Assembly (NCBI RefSeq): GCF_003605645.1 | Contig: NZ_QVMU01000010.1 | Location: 84,774-148,773, forward strand | From: Vibrio sinensis | GTDB lineage: Bacteria; Pseudomonadota; Gammaproteobacteria; Enterobacterales; Vibrionaceae | DNA length: 64,000 bases | Direction of reading: 5' to 3' | Shown: piece after piece, positions 51,259 through 60,171 of the stretch | Layout of the letters: every line of letters starts with the position of its first letter | How positions within the stretch are numbered: the first letter of the stretch is position 1 | Translations under genes and position numbers: made by a program | The notes under the pieces: generated by a model | The model's database searches: none | Seen by the model: the letters and a program-made list of their open reading frames with translations, nothing else | What the model was told of the DNA's origin: nothing

Positions 51259-53922
51259 ATGTCTGATATGAAGCATGACGTAGATGCACTGGAAACTCAA
51301 GATTGGTTACAAGCTCTTGAATCAGTTGTACGTGAAGAAGGTGTAGAACGCGCTCAATATTTACTTGAGCAAGTTTTGGATAAAGCTCGTCTTGATGGCG
51401 TTGATATGGCTACAGGTATCAATACTAATTACATCAATACGATTCCAGCGGCGCAAGAGCCAGCTTACCCAGGTGATACAACGCTTGAGCGTCGTATTCG
51501 TTCAATCATTCGCTGGAACGCGATCATGATTGTATTGCGCGCATCTAAGAAAGACCTAGACCTTGGTGGTCATATGGCGTCTTACCAGTCTGCAGCTGCA
51601 TTCTACGAAGTATGTTTCAACCATTTCTTCCGCGCTCCAAACGAGACGGACGGTGGTGACTTAGTTTATTACCAAGGCCATATCTCTCCTGGTATCTATT
51701 CTCGTGCTTTCGTTGAAGGTCGTCTAACTGAAGAACAGCTAGATAACTTCCGTCAAGAAGTCGATGGTAAAGGTATTCCATCATACCCACACCCTAAGTT
51801 GATGCCTGAATTCTGGCAATTCCCAACGGTATCTATGGGTCTTGGCCCAATCTCTGCTATCTATCAAGCTCGTTTCTTGAAGTATCTTGATGGTCGTGGT
51901 CTGAAACAAACTTCAGCTCAACGTGTTTACGCTTTCCTAGGTGACGGTGAGATGGATGAGCCAGAATCACGTGGTGCTATTTCTTTCGCTGCGCGTGAGA
52001 AACTAGATAACCTATGTTTCCTAATTAACTGTAACCTACAGCGCCTAGACGGTCCTGTTATGGGTAACGGTAGCATCATCCAAGAACTTGAGGGTCTATT
52101 TAAAGGCGCTGGTTGGAATGTTGTTAAAGTAATTTGGGGTAGCAACTGGGATTCACTACTTGCTAAAGACACCACAGGTAAACTTCTTCAGTTAATGAAC
52201 GAAACGATCGACGGTGACTACCAAACATTTAAATCGAAAGATGGCGCTTATGTACGTGAGCACTTCTTCGGTAAATACCCAGAAACAGCAGCTCTTGTTG
52301 CTGATATGACTGATGACGAAATCTTCGCACTTAAGCGTGGTGGTCATGATTCATCTAAACTGTTTGCAGCGTTCAATAATGCAAAAGAAACCAACGGTAA
52401 ACCAACTGTAATCCTAGCGAAAACAGTAAAAGGTTACGGTATGGGTGATGCTGCAGAAGGTAAGAACATTGCGCATGGCGTGAAGAAAATGGACATGACT
52501 CATGTTCAACACCTTCGTGATCGCCTAGGTCTACAAGATATTCTTTCAGATGAGAAGATCAAAGAGCTTCCATACTTGAAACTGGAAGAAGGTTCTGCTG
52601 AGTACGAGTATCTACACGCACGTCGTAATGCGCTACACGGTTACACGCCTAAGCGTCTACCGAAGTTCACTCAAGAATTTAAAGTGCCTGAGCTAGAAGA
52701 ATTCGCGCCGCTACTTGGTGAGCAAAAGCGTGAAATCTCAACCACTATGGCTTATGTACGTACGCTAAATATTCTTCTTAAAGATAAGAACATTGGTAAG
52801 AACATCGTTCCTATCATCTGTGATGAAGCGCGTACATTCGGTATGGAAGGTCTGTTCCGTCAGGTTGGTATCTACAACCCACACGGTCAAGAATACACTC
52901 CAGAAGATCGCGGCGTAGTCTCTTACTACAAAGAAGCAACTTCAGGTCAGGTTCTACAAGAAGGTATCAACGAGCTAGGTTCAATGGCGTCTTGGGTTGC
53001 TGCTGCGACTTCATACAGCACCAACGATCTACCAATGATTCCATTCTACATCTACTACTCAATGTTCGGTTTCCAACGTATTGGTGACATGGCATGGTTA
53101 GCTGGTGACCAACAAGCACGTGGCTTCCTACTGGGTGCTACAGCGGGTCGTACAACGCTAAACGGTGAAGGTCTACAACACGAAGACGGTCACTCGCACA
53201 TTATGGCGAACACAGTACCTAACTGTATCTCTTACGATCCAACGTTTGCTTATGAGCTAGCGGTTATCATGCAAGACGGTATCCGTCGCATGTACGGTGA
53301 GAACCAAGAGAACGTTTACTACTACCTAACAGTAATGAACGAAAACTACGCAATGCCAGCAATGCCAGAAGGCGCTGAAGAAGGCATCCGTAAGGGTATC
53401 TACAAGCTTGAGTCTTACGCTGGTGATAAGTCGAAAGTACAGCTACTAAGTTCAGGTACAATCATGAACGAAGTGCGTAAAGCGGCTCAAATCCTTAGCG
53501 AAGAGTACGGTGTTGCATCTGATGTATTCTCTGTAACGTCGTTTAACGAACTAACTCGTGATGGTCAAGCGGTAGAGCGTGACAACATGCTACACCCTGA
53601 AGCGGAAGCGAAAGTACCGTACATCACAACCGTTCTTGGTAGCGAACCTGCAATTGCAGCAACTGACTACATGAAGAACTACGCTGAGCAAGTTCGTGCA
53701 TTCGTACCGGCTGAGTCTTACAAAGTGTTGGGTACTGATGGCTTCGGTCGTTCAGATAGCCGTGAGAACCTACGTCGTCACTTCGAAGTGAACGCAGGTT
53801 ACGTGGTTGTTGCAGCTCTAACTGAGCTTGTGAAGCGTGGCGATATGGATAAATCTGTGGTTGTTGAAGCAATCAAGAAATTCAATATCGACACTGAAAA
53901 AACAAACCCACAATACGCATAA
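51259..53922 (+). CDS. aceE: Pyruvate dehydrogenase E1 component (homodimeric)
   Basis: The 887-residue thiamine diphosphate enzyme has exactly the E. coli length. It decarboxylates pyruvate and passes the acetyl group to E2 lipoyl arms. The cofactor motif runs from GDGEMDEPESRGA (near 228) to the NCNLQRLDGPV stretch about 27 residues on. Codon use is strongly biased, as for a highly expressed gene. It is followed 31 bases later by aceF. Confidence 0.98.
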   Translation: MSDMKHDVDALETQDWLQALESVVREEGVERAQYLLEQVLDKARLDGVDMATGINTNYINTIPAAQEPAYPGDTTLERRIRSIIRWNAIMIVLRASKKDLDLGGHMASYQSAAAFYEVCFNHFFRAPNETDGGDLVYYQGHISPGIYSRAFVEGRLTEEQLDNFRQEVDGKGIPSYPHPKLMPEFWQFPTVSMGLGPISAIYQARFLKYLDGRGLKQTSAQRVYAFLGDGEMDEPESRGAISFAAREKLDNLCFLINCNLQRLDGPVMGNGSIIQELEGLFKGAGWNVVKVIWGSNWDSLLAKDTTGKLLQLMNETIDGDYQTFKSKDGAYVREHFFGKYPETAALVADMTDDEIFALKRGGHDSSKLFAAFNNAKETNGKPTVILAKTVKGYGMGDAAEGKNIAHGVKKMDMTHVQHLRDRLGLQDILSDEKIKELPYLKLEEGSAEYEYLHARRNALHGYTPKRLPKFTQEFKVPELEEFAPLLGEQKREISTTMAYVRTLNILLKDKNIGKNIVPIICDEARTFGMEGLFRQVGIYNPHGQEYTPEDRGVVSYYKEATSGQVLQEGINELGSMASWVAAATSYSTNDLPMIPFYIYYSMFGFQRIGDMAWLAGDQQARGFLLGATAGRTTLNGEGLQHEDGHSHIMANTVPNCISYDPTFAYELAVIMQDGIRRMYGENQENVYYYLTVMNENYAMPAMPEGAEEGIRKGIYKLESYAGDKSKVQLLSSGTIMNEVRKAAQILSEEYGVASDVFSVTSFNELTRDGQAVERDNMLHPEAEAKVPYITTVLGSEPAIAATDYMKNYAEQVRAFVPAESYKVLGTDGFGRSDSRENLRRHFEVNAGYVVVAALTELVKRGDMDKSVVVEAIKKFNIDTEKTNPQYA

Positions 53923-53952
53923 CACAACGCTTAATTAAAAGGTAGGTAAGCA

Positions 53953-55845
53953 ATGGCAATCGAAATTAATGTACCAGACATCGGTGCCGATGAGGTTGAA
54001 GTTACTGAGATTCTTGTAAGCGTTGGCGACAAGGTTGAAGAAGAGCAATCTCTAATCACAGTTGAAGGCGATAAAGCTTCTATGGAAGTTCCTGCATCTC
54101 AAGCGGGTATCGTTAAAGAAATCAAGATCGCAGTAGGCGACTCGGTTTCTACTGGTTCTCTAATCATGACGTTCGAAGCCGAGGGTGCAGCGCAAGCTGC
54201 ATCTGCTCCAGCGGTTGAAGCAGCTCCAGTAGCGGCTCCTGCGGCAGCAGCGGCAAGTGAATTGAAAGAAGTTCACGTACCAGATATTGGTGGCGATGAA
54301 GTAGAAGTCACTGAAATCATGGTAGCGGTTGGCGACTCAATTGAAGAAGAGCAATCTCTTCTTACAGTTGAAGGCGACAAAGCTTCTATGGAAGTACCAG
54401 CACCATTTGCCGGTACACTAAAAGAAATCAAAATTGCTGTTGGTGATTCAGTATCAACTGGCTCACTTGTGATGATCTTTGAAGTTGGCGCAGCAGCGGG
54501 TTCAGCACCTGTAGCTCAAGCAGCAGCACCAGTTGCAGCGGCTCCAGCAGCGTCTGCAGCTAAAGATGTACACGTACCAGACATCGGTGGTGATGAAGTA
54601 GAAGTCACTGAAATCATGGTAGCAGTTGGCGATACAGTAGAAGAAGAGCAATCTCTAATCACTGTTGAGGGCGATAAAGCATCAATGGAAGTACCAGCAC
54701 CATTCGCGGGTACGATCAAAGAGATCAAAATCGCAGCTGGCGACAAAGTAACCACGGGTTCTTTAATCATGGTCTTTGAAGTAGCAGGCGCAGCGCCAGT
54801 CGCGGCTCCAGTTGCTCAAGCAGCTCCAGCGCAAGCGGCAGCACCGGTTGCAGCGGCACCTAAAGCGGAAGCAGCAGCTCCAGCAACAGCGGGTGATTTC
54901 CAAGAGAATGGTGACTACGCGCACGCATCTCCAGTAGTTCGCCGTTTGGCTCGTGAATTTGGCGTAAACCTATCTAAGGTTAAAGGTACTGGTCGTAAGA
55001 GCCGTATCCTTAAAGAAGACGTACAGTCTTACGTTAAAGATGCTCTGAAACGTCTAGAGTCTGGCGCAGCTGCGGCAGGTAAAGGCGGAGACGGTAGCGC
55101 ACTTGGTCTACTACCATGGCCAAAAGTGGACTTCAGCAAGTTTGGTGAGACAGAAGTTCAGAAACTTTCTAAGATTAAGAAAATTTCTGGTGCTAACCTG
55201 CACCGTAACTGGGTAATGATCCCGCATGTTACACAGTGGGATAATGCGGATATCACTGAGCTAGAAGCATTCCGTAAAGAGCAGAATGCAGTTGAAGCGA
55301 AGAAAGATACAGGCATGAAGATCACACCACTTGTGTTCATCATGAAAGCCGTTGCGAAAGCACTAGAAGCGTTCCCAGCGTTTAACTCATCACTATCTGA
55401 AGATGGCGAAAGCATCATTCTTAAGAAGTATGTAAACGTAGGTATTGCTGTTGATACACCAAATGGCTTAGTTGTTCCTGTATTTAAAGACGTGAACAAA
55501 AAAGGTATCTATGAGCTTTCTGAAGAGCTAATGGTTGTCTCTAAGAAAGCACGTTCTGGTAAGCTAACTGCAGCTGATATGCAAGGTGGCTGTTTCACTA
55601 TCTCGAGCCTTGGTGGTATCGGTGGTACTGCATTTACGCCAATCGTAAATGCACCAGAAGTGGGCATCCTTGGTGTATCTAAGTCTGAAATCAAACCTGT
55701 TTGGAACGGTAAAGAATTTGAACCACGCCTACAGCTTCCGCTATCACTGTCATACGATCACCGTGTGATTGATGGTGCTGAAGGTGCGCGTTTCATCACT
55801 TACCTAAATGAGTGTCTATCTGACATTCGTCGTCTAGTGCTTTAA
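53953..55845 (+). CDS. aceF: Pyruvate dehydrogenase E2 (dihydrolipoamide acetyltransferase)
   Basis: The 630-residue E2 core has three N-terminal lipoyl domains with lipoyl-lysines Lys41, Lys143 and Lys242 (each in EGDKASMEV). Ala/Pro-rich linkers separate them. The E1/E3-binding domain lies around 320-360 ([17 protein letters not shown]) and the catalytic domain carries HRVIDG with His603 and Asp607. Lipoyl domains 2 and 3 share a 32-base identical DNA stretch. It transfers acetyl groups to CoA and is followed by a hairpin terminator before lpd. Confidence 0.98.
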   Translation: MAIEINVPDIGADEVEVTEILVSVGDKVEEEQSLITVEGDKASMEVPASQAGIVKEIKIAVGDSVSTGSLIMTFEAEGAAQAASAPAVEAAPVAAPAAAAASELKEVHVPDIGGDEVEVTEIMVAVGDSIEEEQSLLTVEGDKASMEVPAPFAGTLKEIKIAVGDSVSTGSLVMIFEVGAAAGSAPVAQAAAPVAAAPAASAAKDVHVPDIGGDEVEVTEIMVAVGDTVEEEQSLITVEGDKASMEVPAPFAGTIKEIKIAAGDKVTTGSLIMVFEVAGAAPVAAPVAQAAPAQAAAPVAAAPKAEAAAPATAGDFQENGDYAHASPVVRRLAREFGVNLSKVKGTGRKSRILKEDVQSYVKDALKRLESGAAAAGKGGDGSALGLLPWPKVDFSKFGETEVQKLSKIKKISGANLHRNWVMIPHVTQWDNADITELEAFRKEQNAVEAKKDTGMKITPLVFIMKAVAKALEAFPAFNSSLSEDGESIILKKYVNVGIAVDTPNGLVVPVFKDVNKKGIYELSEELMVVSKKARSGKLTAADMQGGCFTISSLGGIGGTAFTPIVNAPEVGILGVSKSEIKPVWNGKEFEPRLQLPLSLSYDHRVIDGAEGARFITYLNECLSDIRRLVL

Positions 55846-55864
55846 TCTGCAATTAGATGAGATA

Positions 55865-55892
55865 GAGGCGGCAAGTTAGCCGCCTCTAATTA
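55865..55892 (+). terminator. Hairpin after aceF
   Basis: Stem GAGGCGGC/GCCGCCTC with a six-base loop, followed by TAATTAA rather than a full T run. It probably gives partial termination, with lpd also expressed from its own promoter in the 265-base gap. Confidence 0.7.
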
Positions 55893-56110
55893 ACTTAAAT
55901 TACTGAATGATTGGATTTTAAGCCCACAATTAATGTGAGGCTTCTTTATCGAATTGTTGTCTAGCTCACAGGCTAAATTGATTTACTTTTCACATCATTA
56001 ACATCTCTGTAAACTGATGTCGGTCTGAAAATAGCCGTACAAAACAAAAGACTGCTAAAGAAATTAATACTCACTCTGCCTGTTAGGGATAATGACTACA
56101 AGAGGTCAAC

Positions 56111-57541
56111 ATGAGCAAAGAAATTAAAGCCCAAGTAGTAGTACTTGGTGCAGGTCCTGCTGGTTACTCCGCTGCATTCCGTTGTGCAGACTTAGGTCTG
56201 GACACTGTTCTTATCGAACGTTACAGCACTCTTGGTGGTGTGTGTCTGAATGTTGGTTGTATCCCATCAAAAGCACTGCTTCACGTATCTAAAGTAATCG
56301 AAGAAGCAAAAGCACTAGCTGAACACGGTATCGTATTCGGCGAACCACAAACTGATATTAATAAAATTCGCTTGTGGAAAGAGAAAGTAATCAGCCAACT
56401 AACAGGCGGTCTTGGCGGTATGGCTAAGATGCGTAAAGTGACAGTTGTGAACGGTCTAGGCCAGTTTACTGGTCCTAACTCTATTGAAGTTACTGGCGAA
56501 GATGGCAAAACTGTTGTTAATTTTGACAACGCGATTGTTGCTGCGGGCTCTCGTCCAATTAAACTGCCATTCATTCCACATGAAGACCCTCGTATTTGGG
56601 ACTCGACAGACGCGTTAGAACTGAAAGAAGTACCAGGAAAACTGTTGATCATGGGCGGTGGTATCATCGGTCTTGAAATGGCAACGGTATACCACTCTCT
56701 AGGTTCTCAAATCGATGTCGTTGAAATGTTTGATCAGCTAATTCCAGCTGCCGACAAAGACATGGTGAAAGTGTACACCAAGCGTATCAAGAACAAGTTT
56801 AACTTGATGCTTGAGACGAAAGTAACAGCAGTTGAAGCGAAAGAAGATGGTATCTACGTTTCAATGGAAGGCAAAAAAGCGCCAGCAGAAGCTGAACGTT
56901 ATGATGCTGTTCTTGTTGCAATCGGTCGTGTACCTAACGGTAAACTTCTTGATGCAGAAAAAGCAGGTCTTGAAGTTGATGAGCGTGGTTTCATCAACGT
57001 AGACAAGCAAATGCGTACGAACGTACCACATATCTTCGCTATCGGTGATATCGTTGGTCAACCAATGCTTGCACACAAAGGTGTGCATGAAGGTCACGTT
57101 GCTGCAGAAGTTATCTCTGGTAAGAAACACTACTTCGATCCTAAAGTGATCCCTTCAATTGCCTACACTGAGCCAGAAGTTGCATGGGTAGGTAAAACTG
57201 AAAAAGAAGCGAAAGCAGAGGGTATCAACTACGAAGTGGCTTCATTCCCATGGGCTGCATCTGGTCGTGCAATCGCATCAGATTGTGCTGATGGTATGAC
57301 AAAGCTTATCTTTGATAAAGAAACTCACCGCGTGATTGGTGGTGCTATTGTTGGTACTAACGGCGGCGAACTTCTTGGTGAAATTGGTTTAGCGATTGAG
57401 ATGGGTTGTGATGCAGAAGATATCGCACTAACTATCCACGCTCACCCAACATTGCACGAATCTGTTGGTCTTGCGGCTGAAGTGTTTGAAGGTACTATCA
57501 CTGACCTGCCAAACGCAAAAGCAATCAAAAAGAAAAAATAA
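56111..57541 (+). CDS. lpd: Dihydrolipoamide dehydrogenase (E3)
   Basis: A 476-residue flavoprotein shared by the pyruvate and 2-oxoglutarate dehydrogenase complexes. It has the FAD motif GAGPAGYSAAF near 13-23, the redox pair Cys45 and Cys50 (GGVCLNVGCIPSK), an NAD motif GGGIIGLEMA and the HAHPTLHE active-site His-Glu. AAGAGG precedes the start. It has a 265-base upstream gap, so separate control is likely, and it converges on luxR. Confidence 0.98.
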   Translation: MSKEIKAQVVVLGAGPAGYSAAFRCADLGLDTVLIERYSTLGGVCLNVGCIPSKALLHVSKVIEEAKALAEHGIVFGEPQTDINKIRLWKEKVISQLTGGLGGMAKMRKVTVVNGLGQFTGPNSIEVTGEDGKTVVNFDNAIVAAGSRPIKLPFIPHEDPRIWDSTDALELKEVPGKLLIMGGGIIGLEMATVYHSLGSQIDVVEMFDQLIPAADKDMVKVYTKRIKNKFNLMLETKVTAVEAKEDGIYVSMEGKKAPAEAERYDAVLVAIGRVPNGKLLDAEKAGLEVDERGFINVDKQMRTNVPHIFAIGDIVGQPMLAHKGVHEGHVAAEVISGKKHYFDPKVIPSIAYTEPEVAWVGKTEKEAKAEGINYEVASFPWAASGRAIASDCADGMTKLIFDKETHRVIGGAIVGTNGGELLGEIGLAIEMGCDAEDIALTIHAHPTLHESVGLAAEVFEGTITDLPNAKAIKKKK

Positions 57542-57562
57542 TTTCTTTTCGATCTGATTGAT

Positions 57563-57592
57563 AAAAACCGCTGAGTAATCAGCGGTTTTTTT
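57563..57592. terminator. Terminator between lpd and luxR
   Basis: Stem AAAAACCGCTGA/TCAGCGGTTTTT with a four-base loop and extra T on the plus strand. Confidence 0.9.
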
Positions 57593-57647
57593 ACATCTAA
57601 ATAAAATATTGAATCACGACACCTCAATCATGTAGAGGTGATGAGTT

Positions 57648-58265
57648 CTATTTATTTGAGTGTTGGTAAATGCACAGCATATCGAGATATGTCTCAGTGA
57701 GCTTAGCCATTTTAGCTTCATTGTTTATACGGTTTGCTTGAATAAACAATGTGTAGCAAAGACCATGGAATAATGTCGCGAGATCAGCGGGCTCATGTTT
57801 TTGACACACTTCACCACGCTCCATCGCTTTAGCAAACATATTTTGTACTAACAATTGATTGGTGCGGTTAGTTGATACAAATAGCGGCCAAACTTCATCA
57901 CGAGTCGATGCACTCCACTCAAACCATACCTTAAGCCAGTGACAATCATTGATCACTAGGTTGGTCATTGCAGATGTTAAGTTCGTAAGGTTTTCTTTGG
58001 CGTGTAAATCGAGGTCAATATTGTCAGAGAGGAAGTTTGAGAATTGTCTGACAACATAATTGAGTACATCATCGACTAAATCTTCACGGGTTGGAAAGTA
58101 ATTAAATACTGTAGCGACAGAGACCTGTGCTATTTCCGCGATATCAGCGTGACCACCTCGACCAATGCCGCGTCGAGCGAATACTTCGAGTGAAATATCC
58201 ATGAGTTGTTGTTTTCTTTTTTGGGGGGACAGGCGCGTACGAGGGCGCTTTGCTATAGAGTCCAT
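57648..58265 (-). CDS. luxR: Quorum-sensing master regulator, LuxR/HapR/SmcR/OpaR type
   Basis: A 205-residue TetR-fold regulator beginning MDSIAKRPRTRLSPQKRKQQ. The helix-turn-helix (about 38-60, DIAEIAQVSVATVFNYFP) and the downstream HWLKVWFEWSASTRDEVWPL segment match, from memory, V. harveyi LuxR closely. It is the high-cell-density regulator of the Vibrio quorum circuit, acting on bioluminescence, biofilm, protease and type VI or III secretion genes depending on species. Its mRNA leader carries a Qrr pairing site and a small hairpin, and AphA-like half-sites lie upstream. It is not the acyl-homoserine-lactone receptor also named LuxR. Confidence 0.96.
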   Translation of the reverse strand: MDSIAKRPRTRLSPQKRKQQLMDISLEVFARRGIGRGGHADIAEIAQVSVATVFNYFPTREDLVDDVLNYVVRQFSNFLSDNIDLDLHAKENLTNLTSAMTNLVINDCHWLKVWFEWSASTRDEVWPLFVSTNRTNQLLVQNMFAKAMERGEVCQKHEPADLATLFHGLCYTLFIQANRINNEAKMAKLTETYLDMLCIYQHSNK

Positions 58266-58576
58266 AGTTATGATTTCCTTGCCAATTGAGTTGTTTTTTG
58301 GGCTTTGCCCTAATTAGTATTTTATTAATTGCATATAGCATTCATGAGTGTAATGGTGCATATTTTGAACGTCAATATTTTCAGTACGTTTTGTAAACAG
58401 CAGCATCAATATCGTGCTGAAAGTCATACTGATTATCGGTAAAAGTAAAAATCTACATTGGGTTATCATTTCTACTCTGACATTGAGGGTGTTAAGATGG
58501 GGGACCAAAAGTGTTGGCCTTTGTCTGAGCTACACTTGAACAGATTAGATACACGAAAACCCATAAAGAGATTGGA
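58266..58576. other. luxR-hpt divergent control region
   Basis: These 311 bases have no gene. They hold the luxR leader with the Qrr pairing site, the GGGCTTTGCCC hairpin (58300-58310), two TGCATAT half-sites (58330-58336 and 58357-58363), and the hpt promoter zone. Confidence 0.65.
58281..58295 (-). promoter_or_regulatory. Qrr small-RNA pairing site in the luxR mRNA leader
   Basis: On the minus strand the leader reads AACAACTCAATTGGCAAGGA, with the luxR ribosome site AAGGA at its end. This matches the complement of the conserved Qrr core (GCCAACTGACGTTGTT, from memory) with one gap and one mismatch, as in hapR and luxR mRNAs. Qrr RNAs at low cell density would block translation here. Confidence 0.8.
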
Positions 58577-59107
58577 ATGAAACATACAATAGAAGTAATG
58601 ATTTCTGAGCAGGAAGTTCAGGAACGCGTGCGTGAATTAGGTAAGCAGATCACAGCTCATTATCAAGGTAGTGAAGATCTCGTGTTGGTAGGTTTACTGC
58701 GTGGCTCATTTGTCTTTATGGCTGATCTAGCGCGTGCTATCGAACTCACACATCAAGTTGATTTCATGACCGCTTCTAGCTATGGCAATACCATGGAAAG
58801 CTCACGTGATGTACGAATCCTAAAAGACCTTGATGATGACATTAAAGGTAAAGATGTCCTTTTAGTTGAAGATATTATCGATACAGGTAATACATTGAAT
58901 AAAGTTCGTGAAATCTTGTCTCTTCGCGAACCAAAATCGATTGAAATCTGTACATTACTTGATAAACCATCTCGTCGTGAAGTTGATGTGCCAGTGCAAT
59001 GGATCGGCTTTGAAATCCCAGATGAATTTGTTGTTGGTGTTGGTATCGATTACGCACAAAAATACCGTCATCTACCATACATTGGTAAAGTTGTTCCTCA
59101 AGAGTAA
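58577..59107 (+). CDS. hpt: Hypoxanthine phosphoribosyltransferase
   Basis: A 176-residue purine salvage enzyme that joins hypoxanthine (or guanine) to PRPP. The PRPP loop EDIIDTGNT lies at 98-106, with [13 protein letters not shown] near 39-51. Length fits E. coli Hpt. It is divergent from luxR and converges on can across a terminator, matching the E. coli hpt-can pairing. Confidence 0.96.
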   Translation: MKHTIEVMISEQEVQERVRELGKQITAHYQGSEDLVLVGLLRGSFVFMADLARAIELTHQVDFMTASSYGNTMESSRDVRILKDLDDDIKGKDVLLVEDIIDTGNTLNKVREILSLREPKSIEICTLLDKPSRREVDVPVQWIGFEIPDEFVVGVGIDYAQKYRHLPYIGKVVPQE

Positions 59108-59139
59108 GCTGTATTAGCTTGAGATGACAACAAGATAGC

Positions 59140-59170
59140 AAAAGCCCATCATTCACATGATGGGCTTTTT
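59140..59170. terminator. Terminator between hpt and can
   Basis: Stem AAAAGCCCATCAT/ATGATGGGCTTTT with a four-base loop. Confidence 0.88.
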
Positions 59171-59258
59171 AGTTGTCGAACGGCTACGTATTTCAGATTA
59201 AGGAAAACTCAAATCGTTCTTGCACTAGGCTTGTTAAAGCAACGACACGTAAAAAAGT

Positions 59259-59927
59259 TTAACGACAAAGAAGTTTGTATTCAGGATTTAGAATCTTATC
59301 CATCGCGGTTTGGTATGAAGCCTCTACCGTTTCTGCTGAATGAGAACGAATACCGAGATACTCTAAACGTCCATCTTCAATTCCGTAAACAACGCCATGT
59401 ATTTCTACGTCTTGGCCTCGTTCCCACGCATTTTGCATGATGCTTGAATTACCTAAGTTATAGACCTGTTCTGCCACGTTAAGCTCACTGAGCTTGTCGG
59501 CTTTATCTTGTTCAGGCATTTGGTCAAGATAGTTGCGGTGTTTGAAATAGATATCTCGGATGTGCAGTAACCAGTTGTTGATTAAGCCAAGTTTAGGATT
59601 ATCAATCGCAGCGTTAACACCACCACAGCCATAGTGGCCACAAATAATAATGTGCTTTATTTTTAGAACATCAACAGCGTATTGAACAACAGAAAGGCAG
59701 TTTAAGTCGGTATGAATGACAAGGTTAGCAACGTTACGGTGAACAAACAGTTCACCAGAAAATAGTCCGGTTAATCGTTCGGCGGGAACTCGACTATCAG
59801 AGCAGCCGATCCAAAGAAAATCTGGCTTTTGGCCTTCGGCCATTTTAGTGAAATATTCCGGTCGTTTAGATTTAATTTCATCAGACCACTTAGAGTTGTT
59901 GTCGAATAACTGTTTGATTTGAGGCAT
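59259..59927 (-). CDS. can: Beta-carbonic anhydrase
   Basis: A 222-residue class II beta-carbonic anhydrase, interconverting CO2 and bicarbonate for carboxylation reactions. Zinc ligands Cys42, Asp44, His98 and Cys101 fall exactly at E. coli Can positions, with Arg46 completing the Asp-Arg pair. The start [10 protein letters not shown] at 59927 is preferred over an upstream extension because it gives the family length. It is divergent from a SulP transporter across 244 bases. Confidence 0.96.
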   Translation of the reverse strand: MPQIKQLFDNNSKWSDEIKSKRPEYFTKMAEGQKPDFLWIGCSDSRVPAERLTGLFSGELFVHRNVANLVIHTDLNCLSVVQYAVDVLKIKHIIICGHYGCGGVNAAIDNPKLGLINNWLLHIRDIYFKHRNYLDQMPEQDKADKLSELNVAEQVYNLGNSSIMQNAWERGQDVEIHGVVYGIEDGRLEYLGIRSHSAETVEASYQTAMDKILNPEYKLLCR

Positions 59928-60171
59928 CGTCGTACTTATATCCCTAAAGTTTCTCGGCGATAATATACACAATGTTACAAAGCCATTCTCTAAAAAAATG
60001 CATGAAAATGCACTCATCTGACGTGTTGTTATATAAAAAATCATAAACTTAGTCTTTTTGATTACCCTAAGCCATCTTGTTGCATTACTGTGATTAAATT
60101 AACACTTTCGTATCACTATTGACCTTGGTTAGAATAATGCGGTTTGTCTTTTTATTCTTGCAGGGAGCGCT

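Noticed and set aside
58436..58456. Possible LuxR-type autoregulatory operator (TACTGATTATCGGTAAAAGT)
   Set aside because: It matches only part of the TTATTGATA...TATCAATAA consensus, too weak to call without a scoring matrix.
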